From Bacillota bacterium (GTDB lineage: Bacteria; Bacillota; Clostridia; Lachnospirales; Lachnospiraceae), in contig JAEXAX010000017.1 in assembly GCA_023458035.1 (NCBI GenBank), positions 62,001 to 126,000 of the forward strand: DNA of 64,000 nt, read 5' to 3'. The position numbers and the translations under genes were made by a program. The notes beneath the pieces were generated by a model. It saw only the letters and a program-made list of their open reading frames with translations, searched no databases and was not told the origin of the DNA. Below, one piece after another: positions 41,898 to 51,202 of this stretch; positions within the stretch are counted from its first letter, which is position 1, and the number at the start of each line of letters is the position of its first letter.

Positions 41898-44339
41898 ATG
41901 AAACTGATCCGTCGGATCCTGATCGGTACAGGAACCTTTGTAGTGGCATTCATGGCCATGTATGTCATGATCAATATGAAAAATAAAACTGTGAATTATC
42001 AAAGTGACAGCTGGCAGCAGCAGCTGCCGGTGGCCTATTTGACGGTGGGCGAGAAACGCATCAATCCGATGTTTGCACACCTACAGCCATTGCCGCCGGT
42101 TTTGACAGATGCCGATCTTTTTGTAACCGGACAGCAGGCAGAGGTGCCGATGCAGGTGCAGCTGAATCAGGCGGAGGTCAAGGAGATTCGCTTTAAACTC
42201 TATGACATGCAAAATAATGTCAAAGAAATAGAATATTCAGTGGTAGGAGAAAGTCGAGAGGAGGGGGGACTGTTATCCTTTTTGGTAAGGCCGAAGCATG
42301 CGCTGACCGAAGGGCAGAGTTATCTGCTGGAACTCGGATTGGAGGATGGCCGGCTCGGTCGCACGTTGTATTATTATTCCAGACTGGAGAAGCGGACTGA
42401 TCTGGTAGTGGAAGACTATCTGACATATGTAGAGCGTTTTTTTACCAGCACCATCAATGGCAGCAGTCTGTCCGAACTGTCGAATCAAATTACCTATCAA
42501 AATACGGCAACCCCGTATTACTGTGATATGACGACCGGCGAAACGGCCATTTTATGGGGCCGCCGACAGCCGAAATTACTGCAGAGTCCGATACCTCGGT
42601 TGATTCAGGCTGGCGCCAGGAGTATTTCGGTTGTACAAGGGTATCGTGTCATGGATCAGGCGGAGGAGGTCAGAGCCGATGAGGTCTATCGTATGAATGC
42701 GGCGGATGGAAAGATACAGTTGTTGGCCTATGAAAGAAGCATGACCAGAGGCGGGATCTCGGCGGCCGGTATTAGCGGTGGTTCGATAACTCTGGAAACG
42801 GCAGAAACCAGACCACAGTTCGCAGCTGCCAGGGATCGCCGAAGCTTTGCCATCATCGAAGGAGATAGCCTCTGGAGTTATCGCGCAGATGAGGGAGAAC
42901 TGAATTTGGTATATGGACCGGGCAGTAGACAGACCGGTCGGGACGGTGCGGCAAAGGACCAGGCGATTCGTATTCAGCAGATCGACGATGACGGCAGTAT
43001 CACTTTTTTTGTCGGCGGTTATATGCATTCGAGCCTGCTTGAAGGAAAAACAGGGATAGCGGTTTACCGCTATGATCAGACAGCGCATGTGACGAAACAG
43101 ATCGGCTTTATAGATATCAATGAGGCCGGTGCTCTGATTGCCGATCAGATGAAAGACTTTACTTACCTAAATGAGCAGCAGGAGCTGTTTTTTGTGCTGG
43201 AAGGAAATCTTTATCAGGCCAAGATGGCCGAGGGGACCTTGTTCAGTCTGCAGGGGCAGGACTGGCAGCCGGTGACTGAAATTCTTCCTCCGGGCAAGCT
43301 GACCGATTACCGGGTATCCGGCTCCGGCCGTCAATTTGCCATCTATCAGGGTGTGGATATCCGTCATGCGCAGTCGGTTGAGATTTATGATTTAGAAAGT
43401 GGCCGTAAGCGTATCATTCAAGCGGCAGACGGTGAGCGGGTCAGACCGGGGCTCTTCTTAAATGAAGATTATGTCTACGGCTTGGCCAAGGAAGGTGATC
43501 TGAGTGCCGATGATAAGGGCAGACCGCTGCTCGGCTGCTATAGTCTGGAGGTACAAAACTCGACCGGAGAGGTTGTAAGCCGATATCAAAAGGACGGAAT
43601 TTTTATCGGCAATTGGCTGGTGGAGGATCATGCCATCACCTTAAAGGGCTATCAGAAGGTTGACGGCTATTATGTACAGACCACTGAAGACCATATCATT
43701 AATAATGCCGGCAAAGAAGACCGGGAGATCAAGCTGCAGCAGTCTGATAAAGGTTCCTGGAAGCTGTTATTTGAAGGAAAAAGCGCAGATAAAACAGAGC
43801 AAATGACGATTTCCGTGCAACAGGGAAAAGGGTTGCTGGGTATACCCCTTAAGGTATCGACAGCCCAAGCCGGCTATCTGGTATTTTCCAAAGGAAATCT
43901 GGTCGATCGCACAACGGATGCCGGAAGTGCGCTGCGGCAGGCTGATGCCGGTCAGGGGCGGATCGAAACCGAAAATCGGCGATTGTTCTGGCAGCGCGGA
44001 GAGCTACGTCCGCTCGGGCGTGTGTTGGAGACGGACGACCTGCCCAAAGAGGAGCTCAGAGCGGCATTGGCCGCGGTGGATCGGTCAGGAGCGACCAATG
44101 CCGGAATACTGGATGCCTCAGGAGCTGATATTGGCAGTTTATATAATTTTTTAAGCGACGGAAAGGCAATCGCCACTGTGAATAGCCAGCATGAAGCTGT
44201 TCTGCTGTATGGTTATGATTTGCAGGGGGTCCATGTCTTAAAGCTGTCGGATCAGTCAACGGAAACGTATCCCTATGCCAAGGTGACACAGGCGTTGGGT
44301 GGCGAAGACCGGTTGTGGTTGATTCAGATCGGAAAGTGA
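41898..44339 (+). CDS. Large exported protein of unknown function
   Basis: An 813-residue protein with one N-terminal helix (about 7-27) and the rest probably outside the cell. Residues about 60-165 look like an Ig-like beta domain. About 190-640 consist of many beta-rich segments with repeated YxxxxGE/EGxLYxY patterns (SFAIIEGDSLWSYRADEGELNLVYG, QELFFVLEGNLYQAKMAEGTLFSL), suggesting a beta-propeller. The C-terminus (about 735-810, ILDASGADIGSLYNFLSDGKAIATVNSQHEAVLLYGYD) recalls a C39-like peptidase domain, but the catalytic Cys is not evident. ATG 41898 has GAGAGGAGCAG upstream. It is seven bases from the kinase gene. No named family recognised. Confidence 0.8.
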   Translation: MKLIRRILIGTGTFVVAFMAMYVMINMKNKTVNYQSDSWQQQLPVAYLTVGEKRINPMFAHLQPLPPVLTDADLFVTGQQAEVPMQVQLNQAEVKEIRFKLYDMQNNVKEIEYSVVGESREEGGLLSFLVRPKHALTEGQSYLLELGLEDGRLGRTLYYYSRLEKRTDLVVEDYLTYVERFFTSTINGSSLSELSNQITYQNTATPYYCDMTTGETAILWGRRQPKLLQSPIPRLIQAGARSISVVQGYRVMDQAEEVRADEVYRMNAADGKIQLLAYERSMTRGGISAAGISGGSITLETAETRPQFAAARDRRSFAIIEGDSLWSYRADEGELNLVYGPGSRQTGRDGAAKDQAIRIQQIDDDGSITFFVGGYMHSSLLEGKTGIAVYRYDQTAHVTKQIGFIDINEAGALIADQMKDFTYLNEQQELFFVLEGNLYQAKMAEGTLFSLQGQDWQPVTEILPPGKLTDYRVSGSGRQFAIYQGVDIRHAQSVEIYDLESGRKRIIQAADGERVRPGLFLNEDYVYGLAKEGDLSADDKGRPLLGCYSLEVQNSTGEVVSRYQKDGIFIGNWLVEDHAITLKGYQKVDGYYVQTTEDHIINNAGKEDREIKLQQSDKGSWKLLFEGKSADKTEQMTISVQQGKGLLGIPLKVSTAQAGYLVFSKGNLVDRTTDAGSALRQADAGQGRIETENRRLFWQRGELRPLGRVLETDDLPKEELRAALAAVDRSGATNAGILDASGADIGSLYNFLSDGKAIATVNSQHEAVLLYGYDLQGVHVLKLSDQSTETYPYAKVTQALGGEDRLWLIQIGK

Positions 44340-44346
44340 GGAAAGC

Positions 44347-44859
44347 ATGAAGAATAATATCGTACTGATCGGCATGCCGGGAGCCGGAAAAAGCACCATC
44401 GGTGTGGTGGCGGCCAAAATGCTGGGATATGATTTTCTGGATAGTGACCTTGAGATCCAACGGCAATATGGGAAAACATTGCCTCAGCTTCTGCAAGAGT
44501 ACGGAACAGAGGGTTTTAATCAGATAGAAAATGAGGTTAATGCCGGACTGAACTGTCGAAGAACAGTGATTGCAACCGGCGGCAGCGTAATTTACGGACA
44601 GCAGGCCATGGAACAGCTGGCTAAGCTCGGACACATTGTATACATCCGCCTGAGCTTTGAAGAGATTGAACGGCGGCTGGGAGATTTGCGGCAGCGAGGC
44701 GTTTCCATTAAGGAGGGGATGAGCCTGCGTGACCTGTATGAGGAAAGGGTTCCATTGTATGAACACCATGCAGAGCTGATCTTTGAAGCAGAACGCTACG
44801 ATCTGCGCGAATCAGCGGAAGTTCTGGTTCGTCAGCTTGCACAACAAATAGAATTATGA
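44347..44859 (+). CDS. Shikimate kinase-like protein
   Basis: A 170-residue P-loop kinase of AroK fold. Walker A is GMPGAGKST (9-17), DSD is at 32-34, ATGGS at 76-80 and ERVPLY near 133. AroK phosphorylates shikimate in the chorismate pathway. Two usual shikimate contacts differ: Arg58 of the FRxxE motif is Asn (GFNQIEN), and the GGG motif reads GGS. The Asp34 and lid Arg positions are kept. The enzyme may use another small substrate or be a weakened AroK. ATG 44347 follows GTGAGGAAAGC. No other aromatic pathway gene is in the window. Confidence 0.75.
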   Translation: MKNNIVLIGMPGAGKSTIGVVAAKMLGYDFLDSDLEIQRQYGKTLPQLLQEYGTEGFNQIENEVNAGLNCRRTVIATGGSVIYGQQAMEQLAKLGHIVYIRLSFEEIERRLGDLRQRGVSIKEGMSLRDLYEERVPLYEHHAELIFEAERYDLRESAEVLVRQLAQQIEL

Positions 44860-44863
44860 TAGC

Positions 44864-44897
44864 ATACAGGAATGGGCTTTTCCCATTCCTGTATATT
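44864..44897 (+). terminator. Intrinsic terminator after the shikimate kinase-like gene
   Basis: ATACAGGAATGGG and CCCATTCCTGTAT form a 13-bp stem with a CTTTT loop, followed by TTT. Confidence 0.85.
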
Positions 44898-45019
44898 TAT
44901 CCGGAATAGACGCGTGAAAAGCCGGTTCCTCATCCGCTTGCATATGAGGATTTGAAAGGGAAAGGAGAAGTGAGGCGGCACACCTCAGCAGACAGAAATG
45001 TTGACCGATACAGGTCAGA
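44898..45019 (+). promoter_or_regulatory. 5' extension of the glmS leader
   Basis: Between the terminator and the ribozyme are about 120 bases with three small hairpins: TCCTCAT/ATGAGGA (44927-44950), TGAGG/CCTCA (44971-44987) and TGACC/GGTCA (45002-45017). No clear promoter and no convincing gene were found; a short open frame here has no known family. Confidence 0.4.
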
Positions 45020-45165
45020 ATTAGCGCCAGAGCCCGGTGCCTCCGGTTATTCGGATGGGTTGACGAGGAGTGAAGTGATCGAAAATTCGGCGGATGCTTC
45101 AACGCAGCCAGGCTGCGAAGGGATCGACAAAACAGTGCAAGCTGACAAAACGATGCCAACCTGAA
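45020..45165 (+). ncRNA. glmS ribozyme (GlcN6P-sensing)
   Basis: Conserved ribozyme blocks occur in order: AGCGCCAGAGC (cleavage expected between A45023 and G45024), a P2-type stem, GGGTTGACGAGGAG, ATCGAAAATTCGGCGGATGC, and further pairing segments up to 45165. Glucosamine-6-phosphate acts as cofactor for self-cleavage, which destabilises the mRNA and lowers GlmS synthesis. It lies directly upstream of glmS. Confidence 0.95.
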
Positions 45166-45210
45166 TAAAAGTTTATAAGATAAAAAATCGAATCATAAGG
45201 AGAAGACACT

Positions 45211-47028
45211 ATGTGTGGAATTATGGGCTATATTGGCAGCAATGACGGAAAGAAAGCGGTGCTGGAGGGCCTGCATAACCTGGAATACAGGGGCTATGAC
45301 AGCGCCGGCATGGCTTTTTTACATAACAAAGAATGGATCATTGAAAAAGAGGTTGGTCGGGTGGCTAATCTGGAGGCGGCTGTGGCGTCATATCAAGGAG
45401 TTTCGCCGCTGGCCATCGGACACACCCGTTGGGCAACCCACGGGGAGGCGACAACAGTGAACTGCCATCCGCATTCACATGGGGCGGTGACCCTGGTTCA
45501 CAACGGAATCATAGAAAACTATCGGGAAATCGCCGCCATGCTGGAGGCCAGAGGGCTGGCGCCGATCTCGGAGACAGATACCGAGGTGGCGGCTCTGTTA
45601 ATCGGCAGTCATTATCAGGGGAACCCACTAAAGACTCTGCGTGCCTGTCTGCCGTTACTGGAGGGATCTTACGCCTTCTGTATCGCCTTTGCCGATCATC
45701 CGGATACCTTGTTTGCAGCCAGAAAGGGCAGTCCGATCGTGGTGGCTAAAACAGAGGAAGAAGGATTGATCTCTTCCGATATACTTGGAACGGCGGCTTA
45801 CAGTAAAGAATTTTTTGCCATGCCGGAGATGAGCATCGTGGCGCTGTCCCAATCGGATGTGCATGTGTATGATTATCGCCTGCATGAGCTGGAGCCGCAG
45901 TGGGAAACCATTGCCTGGGACGTGGAGGGCGCGCAGAAACAGGGTTATGAATTCTTTATGCAAAAGGAGATACATGAACAGCCGCAGGCCTTTGAGCAGA
46001 CGGTTCGTCCGCGTATCGCCGACGGCTTGCCGGATTTGCGTATCGATGGTATTGATGATGAAACCCTGGCCGCCGTTCAGGCTGTGGTGGTGGTCGGCTG
46101 CGGTACGGCCATGCACTCCGGTCTGGTTGGGAAGCATATGATCGAGCAAAATCTGCGGCTGCCGGTACAGGTAGAAATCGCCTCGGAGTTTCGCTACCGT
46201 GATCCGGTTTTTCTGCCGCAGACCCTGGCAGTCTTTGTATCCCAGTCGGGTGAAACGGCTGATACTCTGGCGGCGCTCAGATTAGCCAGGGAGCAGGGGG
46301 TGAAGACTCTGGCCATCGTCAATGTCAAGGGCTCCTCGATCGCCAGAGAAAGTGATTATGTATTATACACCCATGCCGGCCCGGAAGTGGCGGTTGCCAG
46401 CACCAAGGCCTATATGGTCCAGCTGGCTGCCTTTTACCTGCTGGCCTGGAGAATTGCCCTGGTTCAGAAACGGATGAGCAGGGAGGCGGTGAAGTGTCAG
46501 CTGCAGCAGTTTTTACAGCTGCCGCAACAGATGGAAGAGCTTCTTGCTTCGACTAAGCGTATGAAAAAGACCGGCGACCTGTTGTCGGAACATACGGACC
46601 TGTTCTTTATCGGCCGCGGTCTGGACTATGCCCTCTCCATGGAGGGATCAATCAAATTAAAAGAAATCAGTTATATTCATTCGGAAGCCTATGCCGCCGG
46701 AGAATTAAAACACGGAACCATTTCACTGATCACCGAAGAAGTGCCCTGCATCGCTCTTGCCACGCAGCCTGCACTGTACAGTAAGATGATCTCGAATATC
46801 CGTGAGGTAAAGACCCGTGGAGCCTATGTGGTACTGATTTGTCAGGCCGACTTCCCGCAGGAGGAAGGCTTATATGATGTACGCTTTGATTTGCCGGCCT
46901 GTGAAGAACGGTTTGCGCCGTTTCTGGCAGTGATCCAGTTGCAGCTCATCGCCTACTATACATCATATGCCAAGGGACTGGATGTTGACCATCCGCGCAA
47001 TCTGGCAAAATCCGTAACGGTCGAATAA
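45211..47028 (+). CDS. glmS: Glucosamine-fructose-6-phosphate aminotransferase (isomerising)
   Basis: A 605-residue enzyme making glucosamine-6-phosphate from fructose-6-phosphate and glutamine, the entry to UDP-GlcNAc. The N-terminal glutaminase begins MCGIMGYIG with the catalytic Cys2 and has NLEYRGYDSAGMA and HTRWATHGE. Two SIS domains follow (VGCGTAMHSGLVGK; FIGRGLDYALSMEGSIKLKEISYIH). The C-terminus is DVDHPRNLAKSVTVE, as usual. ATG 45211 has AAGGAGAAG upstream. Controlled by the upstream ribozyme. Confidence 0.98.
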   Translation: MCGIMGYIGSNDGKKAVLEGLHNLEYRGYDSAGMAFLHNKEWIIEKEVGRVANLEAAVASYQGVSPLAIGHTRWATHGEATTVNCHPHSHGAVTLVHNGIIENYREIAAMLEARGLAPISETDTEVAALLIGSHYQGNPLKTLRACLPLLEGSYAFCIAFADHPDTLFAARKGSPIVVAKTEEEGLISSDILGTAAYSKEFFAMPEMSIVALSQSDVHVYDYRLHELEPQWETIAWDVEGAQKQGYEFFMQKEIHEQPQAFEQTVRPRIADGLPDLRIDGIDDETLAAVQAVVVVGCGTAMHSGLVGKHMIEQNLRLPVQVEIASEFRYRDPVFLPQTLAVFVSQSGETADTLAALRLAREQGVKTLAIVNVKGSSIARESDYVLYTHAGPEVAVASTKAYMVQLAAFYLLAWRIALVQKRMSREAVKCQLQQFLQLPQQMEELLASTKRMKKTGDLLSEHTDLFFIGRGLDYALSMEGSIKLKEISYIHSEAYAAGELKHGTISLITEEVPCIALATQPALYSKMISNIREVKTRGAYVVLICQADFPQEEGLYDVRFDLPACEERFAPFLAVIQLQLIAYYTSYAKGLDVDHPRNLAKSVTVE

Positions 47029-47072
47029 CCGTTACAAGCAAGAGTTTTGTTTGTAGTAGAAGGAGAACGCAA

Positions 47073-48749
47073 ATGAAGTTTTCAGAGATGCCCTATGTTC
47101 GTGTCGATATGGAAAAACTGACCGAGCAGTACAATGACCTGACAGCCCGCTTCGCGGCAGCAAAAAGCGGTGAGGAACAGTGGGAGATTCATCAGGAACA
47201 ATACGCACTGAACAAGGATGTGAAAACCTCGATGACGCTGGCTCATATCCGTCACAGCATAGACACTACGGATACCTTTTATAAGGCGGAAAAGGACTTT
47301 TTAGACGAAAATGAGCCGAAGCTGGCAGAGCTGGAGACCCGGTATCAAAAGCAGCTGCTGGAGTCCCCGTACAGGGCTTACCTGGAGGAAAAGATCGGGC
47401 CGGTTGCCTTTAAGAGTATGGAAATTGCCAAAAAGGCCTTTGATCCGAAGCTGATTCCGCTGATGCAGGAAGAAAATGCACTGGTGACCAGATATATGTC
47501 CTTACTCGCTTCGGCCAAAATCGAGTGGCAGGGAGAAACGCTGAATCTGTCTTTGATGCGTCCTTATATGATTGACGCTGATCGGTCGGTGCGAAAGGAA
47601 GCCTATCGGAAGGCGCTGGCTTTTTTTGAAGAGAATGAGGAAAAGCTTGATGACATCTATGATCAGCTGGTAAAAAACCGAACCGCGCAGGCCAAGCTGC
47701 TCGGCATGGAGAACTATATCGAACTGGGTTACTACCGGATGAACCGTAATTCCTACAGCCGGGCCGAGGTGGAGCGCTTCCGCAAGCAGGTGAAGGAGAT
47801 CTGGGTTCCTTTTGTGACTAAGATCCATGAGCAGAGACGGCAGCGTATCGGCGTGGAAAAGCTGACTTATTATGATACCGGTGTTTACTTTGACTACGGC
47901 AATCCGGCGCCGCAGCAGGATCCGGCCGGTATTATGGAACTGGGGCAGAAGATGTATGCCGAGCTGTCACCGGAAACGAAAGAATTTTTTGACTTTATGA
48001 TGGAGAATGAGTTATTTGACGTACTGGGCCGCAAGACCAAACGTTCAGGCGGATATATGACCTATCTGCCGAATTATCAGGCTCCGTTCATCTTTGCCAA
48101 TTTCAATGGCACTGCCGGTGATATTGATGTCATTACCCATGAATGCGGTCATGCCTTTCAGGGCTTTGTATCCGGTAAGGATCCGATTCTTGAGCATGCC
48201 GAGATCACCATGGAAACGGCCGAAATACATTCCATGGCCATGGAGTTCTTCACCAACGACTGGATGCATCTGTTCTTTGGTGAAAAAGCGGCTGATTTCC
48301 TGAAGATGCAGGCAGAGGATTCGGCGATTTTTATTCCTTACGGAACCATGGTGGATGAGTTCCAGCACATCGTTTACGAAAAACCGGACATGACCCCGGC
48401 TGAACGAAAAGCTGTCTGGGCGAAGCTGGAGAAGGAATACCGACCGGGCATCGATGATTCGGAGAATGATTACCTTGCTCGCGGCGGATTCTGGCAGAAG
48501 CAGCAGCATATTTATGTAAATCCTTTTTATTATATTGACTACTGTCTGGCTCAAAGCTGTGCCCTGCAGTATAAAATGCGCATGAAAGAGGATTTCAGGA
48601 GAGCCTGGGAAAGTTATCTGAAGCTCTGTGAACTGTCAGCTAAGAAGTTTTATCAGCCTATGTTGGCGGAAGTCGGCCTGAAATGTCCGTTTGATGCCGA
48701 TTGCCTGAAGACCCTGCAGCAGGGGTTGGAACCGGTGCTGCTTTTATAA
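47073..48749 (+). CDS. M3 family oligoendopeptidase (PepF-like)
   Basis: A 558-residue cytoplasmic metallopeptidase. The zinc motif HECGH is at 356-360 (DVITHECGHAFQGF) and the third ligand is expected in MAMEFF, downstream Glu near 385-392. No signal peptide is present. M3 oligoendopeptidases cut peptides of roughly 6-20 residues. Just downstream lies the complete oligopeptide transporter, so this enzyme may process imported peptides; the link is by position. ATG 47073 has GAAGGAGAAC upstream. No clear terminator follows it. Confidence 0.92.
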   Translation: MKFSEMPYVRVDMEKLTEQYNDLTARFAAAKSGEEQWEIHQEQYALNKDVKTSMTLAHIRHSIDTTDTFYKAEKDFLDENEPKLAELETRYQKQLLESPYRAYLEEKIGPVAFKSMEIAKKAFDPKLIPLMQEENALVTRYMSLLASAKIEWQGETLNLSLMRPYMIDADRSVRKEAYRKALAFFEENEEKLDDIYDQLVKNRTAQAKLLGMENYIELGYYRMNRNSYSRAEVERFRKQVKEIWVPFVTKIHEQRRQRIGVEKLTYYDTGVYFDYGNPAPQQDPAGIMELGQKMYAELSPETKEFFDFMMENELFDVLGRKTKRSGGYMTYLPNYQAPFIFANFNGTAGDIDVITHECGHAFQGFVSGKDPILEHAEITMETAEIHSMAMEFFTNDWMHLFFGEKAADFLKMQAEDSAIFIPYGTMVDEFQHIVYEKPDMTPAERKAVWAKLEKEYRPGIDDSENDYLARGGFWQKQQHIYVNPFYYIDYCLAQSCALQYKMRMKEDFRRAWESYLKLCELSAKKFYQPMLAEVGLKCPFDADCLKTLQQGLEPVLLL

Positions 48750-48851
48750 AAAACAAAGAGGGCCCGGCAGCCAAACGGTCGAATGAAAGGGGAAAACCGG
48801 GGCTCGTGTCCGACTGAGAAAAACATTTGTTTGAGAAAAATGAAAAAACGA

Positions 48852-48880
48852 TTGTCAAATGTGAAAAATTCGTGTATAAT
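48852..48880 (+). promoter_or_regulatory. Sigma-A promoter of the opp operon
   Basis: TTGTCA (48852-48857) and TATAAT (48875-48880) with 17-base spacing. The roughly 70-base leader contains a small GGTC/GACC hairpin (48899-48914). Confidence 0.75.
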
Positions 48881-48955
48881 CGTCGCATATAAGGAACGGT
48901 CGATAAAAAGACCTGAAATTATACAGAATAAATAGGAAAAAAGGAGAGAAAGATT

Positions 48956-51136
48956 ATGAAAAAAGCGGTAGCGATGGCTTTATCACTGTGTATGGTAGCC
49001 GGCGTTCTGGCAGCCTGCGGCACTAAGAAGGCTGAAGAGAAGACCGGTTCTTCCAAGAAAGAAGAAACCACATCCAGCACCGGCAGCGTACCATCCGGTG
49101 AAAAAGCGGCAGATGACACCCTGGTAGTCGGAACCACTGACCTAAACGGTGACTTTATTAATGGTTTTACCAACTCGTCCTATGACGTTTACGGTAGAAG
49201 ATTAATGGGACTGTACGTAAACTATTATGCCACCTATATAACCGATGAGGGCGGCGAGTTTCAGCTGGATACCTCTGCTATGGCGAAGGATCCGGAGATC
49301 AAAACCAATGACGACGGTTCCAAGACCTACCGTTTCTTTTTAAAGGACGGTCTGCTATGGAGCGACGGACAGCCGATTACGGCAAAGGATTATGTATTCG
49401 CAAACCTGTTTGAGGCTTCCAAGGAGTGGATGGATACCGGCGCCGGCTCCGCCAGCGGAAGCGGTCTGAAGGGCTATAAGGAATATCATGAGGGAACCTC
49501 CAAAACCTTTGAGGGTATGAAACTGGTTGATGATAAAACCTTCGAATTGACCATCGCAGCCGAAAATCTGCCGTACTTCTTTGAAAAACAATATGTGGCA
49601 ATCTCTCCGTACCCGATGCACCGTTTTGCACCGAATGTAGAGATCGGTGCTGACGGCAGGTCTTTGGCAGTTAAGGAAGGCTATACCGTAAGTGATGCAG
49701 ATAAGAAGAATCTGGTTGACTTGTATAAAAAGGCCATCGAGGAAACTGCCAAGAATACGGAAGCTGAAGTGGCTGCCCTGGAGGAGCAAAAGAAGGCCGA
49801 TACCGATGGCAAGACCGGTGAAGAGCTGGAGAAGCTGAATAAAGAGTATGATGGTGAGATCGCTAAGGTGAAGACTGCCGGCGATGAAACTAAGAAAGCG
49901 CTGGAAGCCAAGATTGCAAACGTTGACGATGTAGCAGCCAAAGACGCAGCTTCCCTGCTGCTGGCTGCCGGTTCTCAGGATGTAGCTCAGAACTATCGTT
50001 TCGCTCCGGACGTAGTATGCGGACCGTACAAGTTTGTAAGCTTCAAGAACCAGATTGCTTCCTTTACCATCAATGACAAATTCGGTGGTGATAGAGAAGG
50101 TAAGAAGCCGCAGATCAAAAATGTTGTAATTAAGAAGGTTAACCAGAACATCGACGTTGATCTGGCTGTATCCGGTGAGATCGACATCGTAGCCGGTGTG
50201 GTAGAAGGCGAGAAGATCGAAAAAGCTAAAAAGGCTGAGAGCACCGACGTTATCTCCTATTCCAGAAACGGTTATGGTCAGATCCGCTTCTTAAATGACC
50301 TGGGAGCTACCAAGCACAAAGAGGTTCGTAGAGCTGTGGCTTACCTGTTAGACCGTGATCAGTTCGTACAGAATGTACTGGGTGGCTACGGCGTGGTTGT
50401 AAACGCATCCTACGGTCTGTCCGAGTGGACCTATCAGGCTAAAGGGGAAGAGCTGGAAGAAGGTCTGACCCAGTATGCCTTGAACGTAGAAAAGGCGAAC
50501 GAAGAGTTAGACAAGACTCCGTATGTATTCGAGAAAGACGGAACCACTAAGTGGGATGCCGCTAAGGCAAAGGAAGCTTTTGAGAAGAATAAGGAAGCTT
50601 TTGACTACTGGAGATATGATGACAAGGGCAACAAGCTGCAGATTGATCATTACGCAAGCGCCAACAATCCGGTTTCCGATACCATTGCGGGACAGCTGCC
50701 GAACAACGGTAAGCAGGCCGGCTTGTTCTACAACATTCAGTTTGGTGATTTTGCTACCATGCTTGAATTGTTGAAGAAACCGGATACCGAAAATCCGAAG
50801 TTTACTGCCTTTAACATGGCTGTTTCCTTCAGTATCCCGAATGACCCGTGGTATCAGTACCACAGCAGCCAGATCGGAAACGATAACCAGAATCGTGTAA
50901 ATGATCCGAAGCTGGATGAGGTTCTGGACAGCATGAGAAAGCTGGATGCCAAGGACAGAGATGCTTATCTGACCAAGTGGGTCGAGTTCCAGAAGTGGTA
51001 CAATGAGAATGTTCCGGAGCTGCCGCTGTACTCCAATGAGTACTATGATGTATTTAATGTTAGATTACATGGTTTGAAGACAACACCGGTTTGGGATTGG
51101 TCTAACGACATCCTGGATCTGAGCATTAGCAAGTAA
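48956..51136 (+). CDS. oppA: Oligopeptide-binding lipoprotein OppA with helical insert
   Basis: A 726-residue SBP_bac_5 lipoprotein, longer than the usual 530-600. The signal ends in LAAC (Cys21), followed by a Lys/Glu/Ser/Thr linker. Binding-protein signatures are YRFFLKDGLLWSDGQPITAKDYVFA (125-150) and VRRAVAYLLDRDQFVQNVLGG near 460. Residues about 246-340 form an extra Lys/Glu/Ala-rich helical, coiled-coil-like insert (YKKAIEETAKNTEAEVAALEEQKK onward) before the CGPYKFVSFKN segment. It should sit on the outer membrane face and pass peptides to OppBC. ATG 48956 has AAAGGAGAG upstream. Confidence 0.92.
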   Translation: MKKAVAMALSLCMVAGVLAACGTKKAEEKTGSSKKEETTSSTGSVPSGEKAADDTLVVGTTDLNGDFINGFTNSSYDVYGRRLMGLYVNYYATYITDEGGEFQLDTSAMAKDPEIKTNDDGSKTYRFFLKDGLLWSDGQPITAKDYVFANLFEASKEWMDTGAGSASGSGLKGYKEYHEGTSKTFEGMKLVDDKTFELTIAAENLPYFFEKQYVAISPYPMHRFAPNVEIGADGRSLAVKEGYTVSDADKKNLVDLYKKAIEETAKNTEAEVAALEEQKKADTDGKTGEELEKLNKEYDGEIAKVKTAGDETKKALEAKIANVDDVAAKDAASLLLAAGSQDVAQNYRFAPDVVCGPYKFVSFKNQIASFTINDKFGGDREGKKPQIKNVVIKKVNQNIDVDLAVSGEIDIVAGVVEGEKIEKAKKAESTDVISYSRNGYGQIRFLNDLGATKHKEVRRAVAYLLDRDQFVQNVLGGYGVVVNASYGLSEWTYQAKGEELEEGLTQYALNVEKANEELDKTPYVFEKDGTTKWDAAKAKEAFEKNKEAFDYWRYDDKGNKLQIDHYASANNPVSDTIAGQLPNNGKQAGLFYNIQFGDFATMLELLKKPDTENPKFTAFNMAVSFSIPNDPWYQYHSSQIGNDNQNRVNDPKLDEVLDSMRKLDAKDRDAYLTKWVEFQKWYNENVPELPLYSNEYYDVFNVRLHGLKTTPVWDWSNDILDLSISK

Positions 51137-51159
51137 GTAAAACCAACTGCAATGAATTG

Positions 51160-51191
51160 CGAAACGGAGCACCCTTAGGTGCTCCATTTCG
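51160..51191 (+). terminator. Hairpin after oppA
   Basis: CGAAACGGAGCACC pairs with GGTGCTCCATTTCG (one mismatch). Weak T run; likely partial termination or 3' protection that raises oppA over oppB. Confidence 0.7.
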
Positions 51192-51202
51192 TGTTTCATT
51201 CT

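Noticed and set aside
44952..45164. A 70-codon open frame upstream of glmS
   Set aside because: It overlaps the ribozyme core, whose conserved RNA motifs explain the sequence better than coding.
48835..48860. cre site near the opp promoter
   Set aside because: The sequence around AAACGATTGTCA has one base too many between CG and CA to match the cre consensus.
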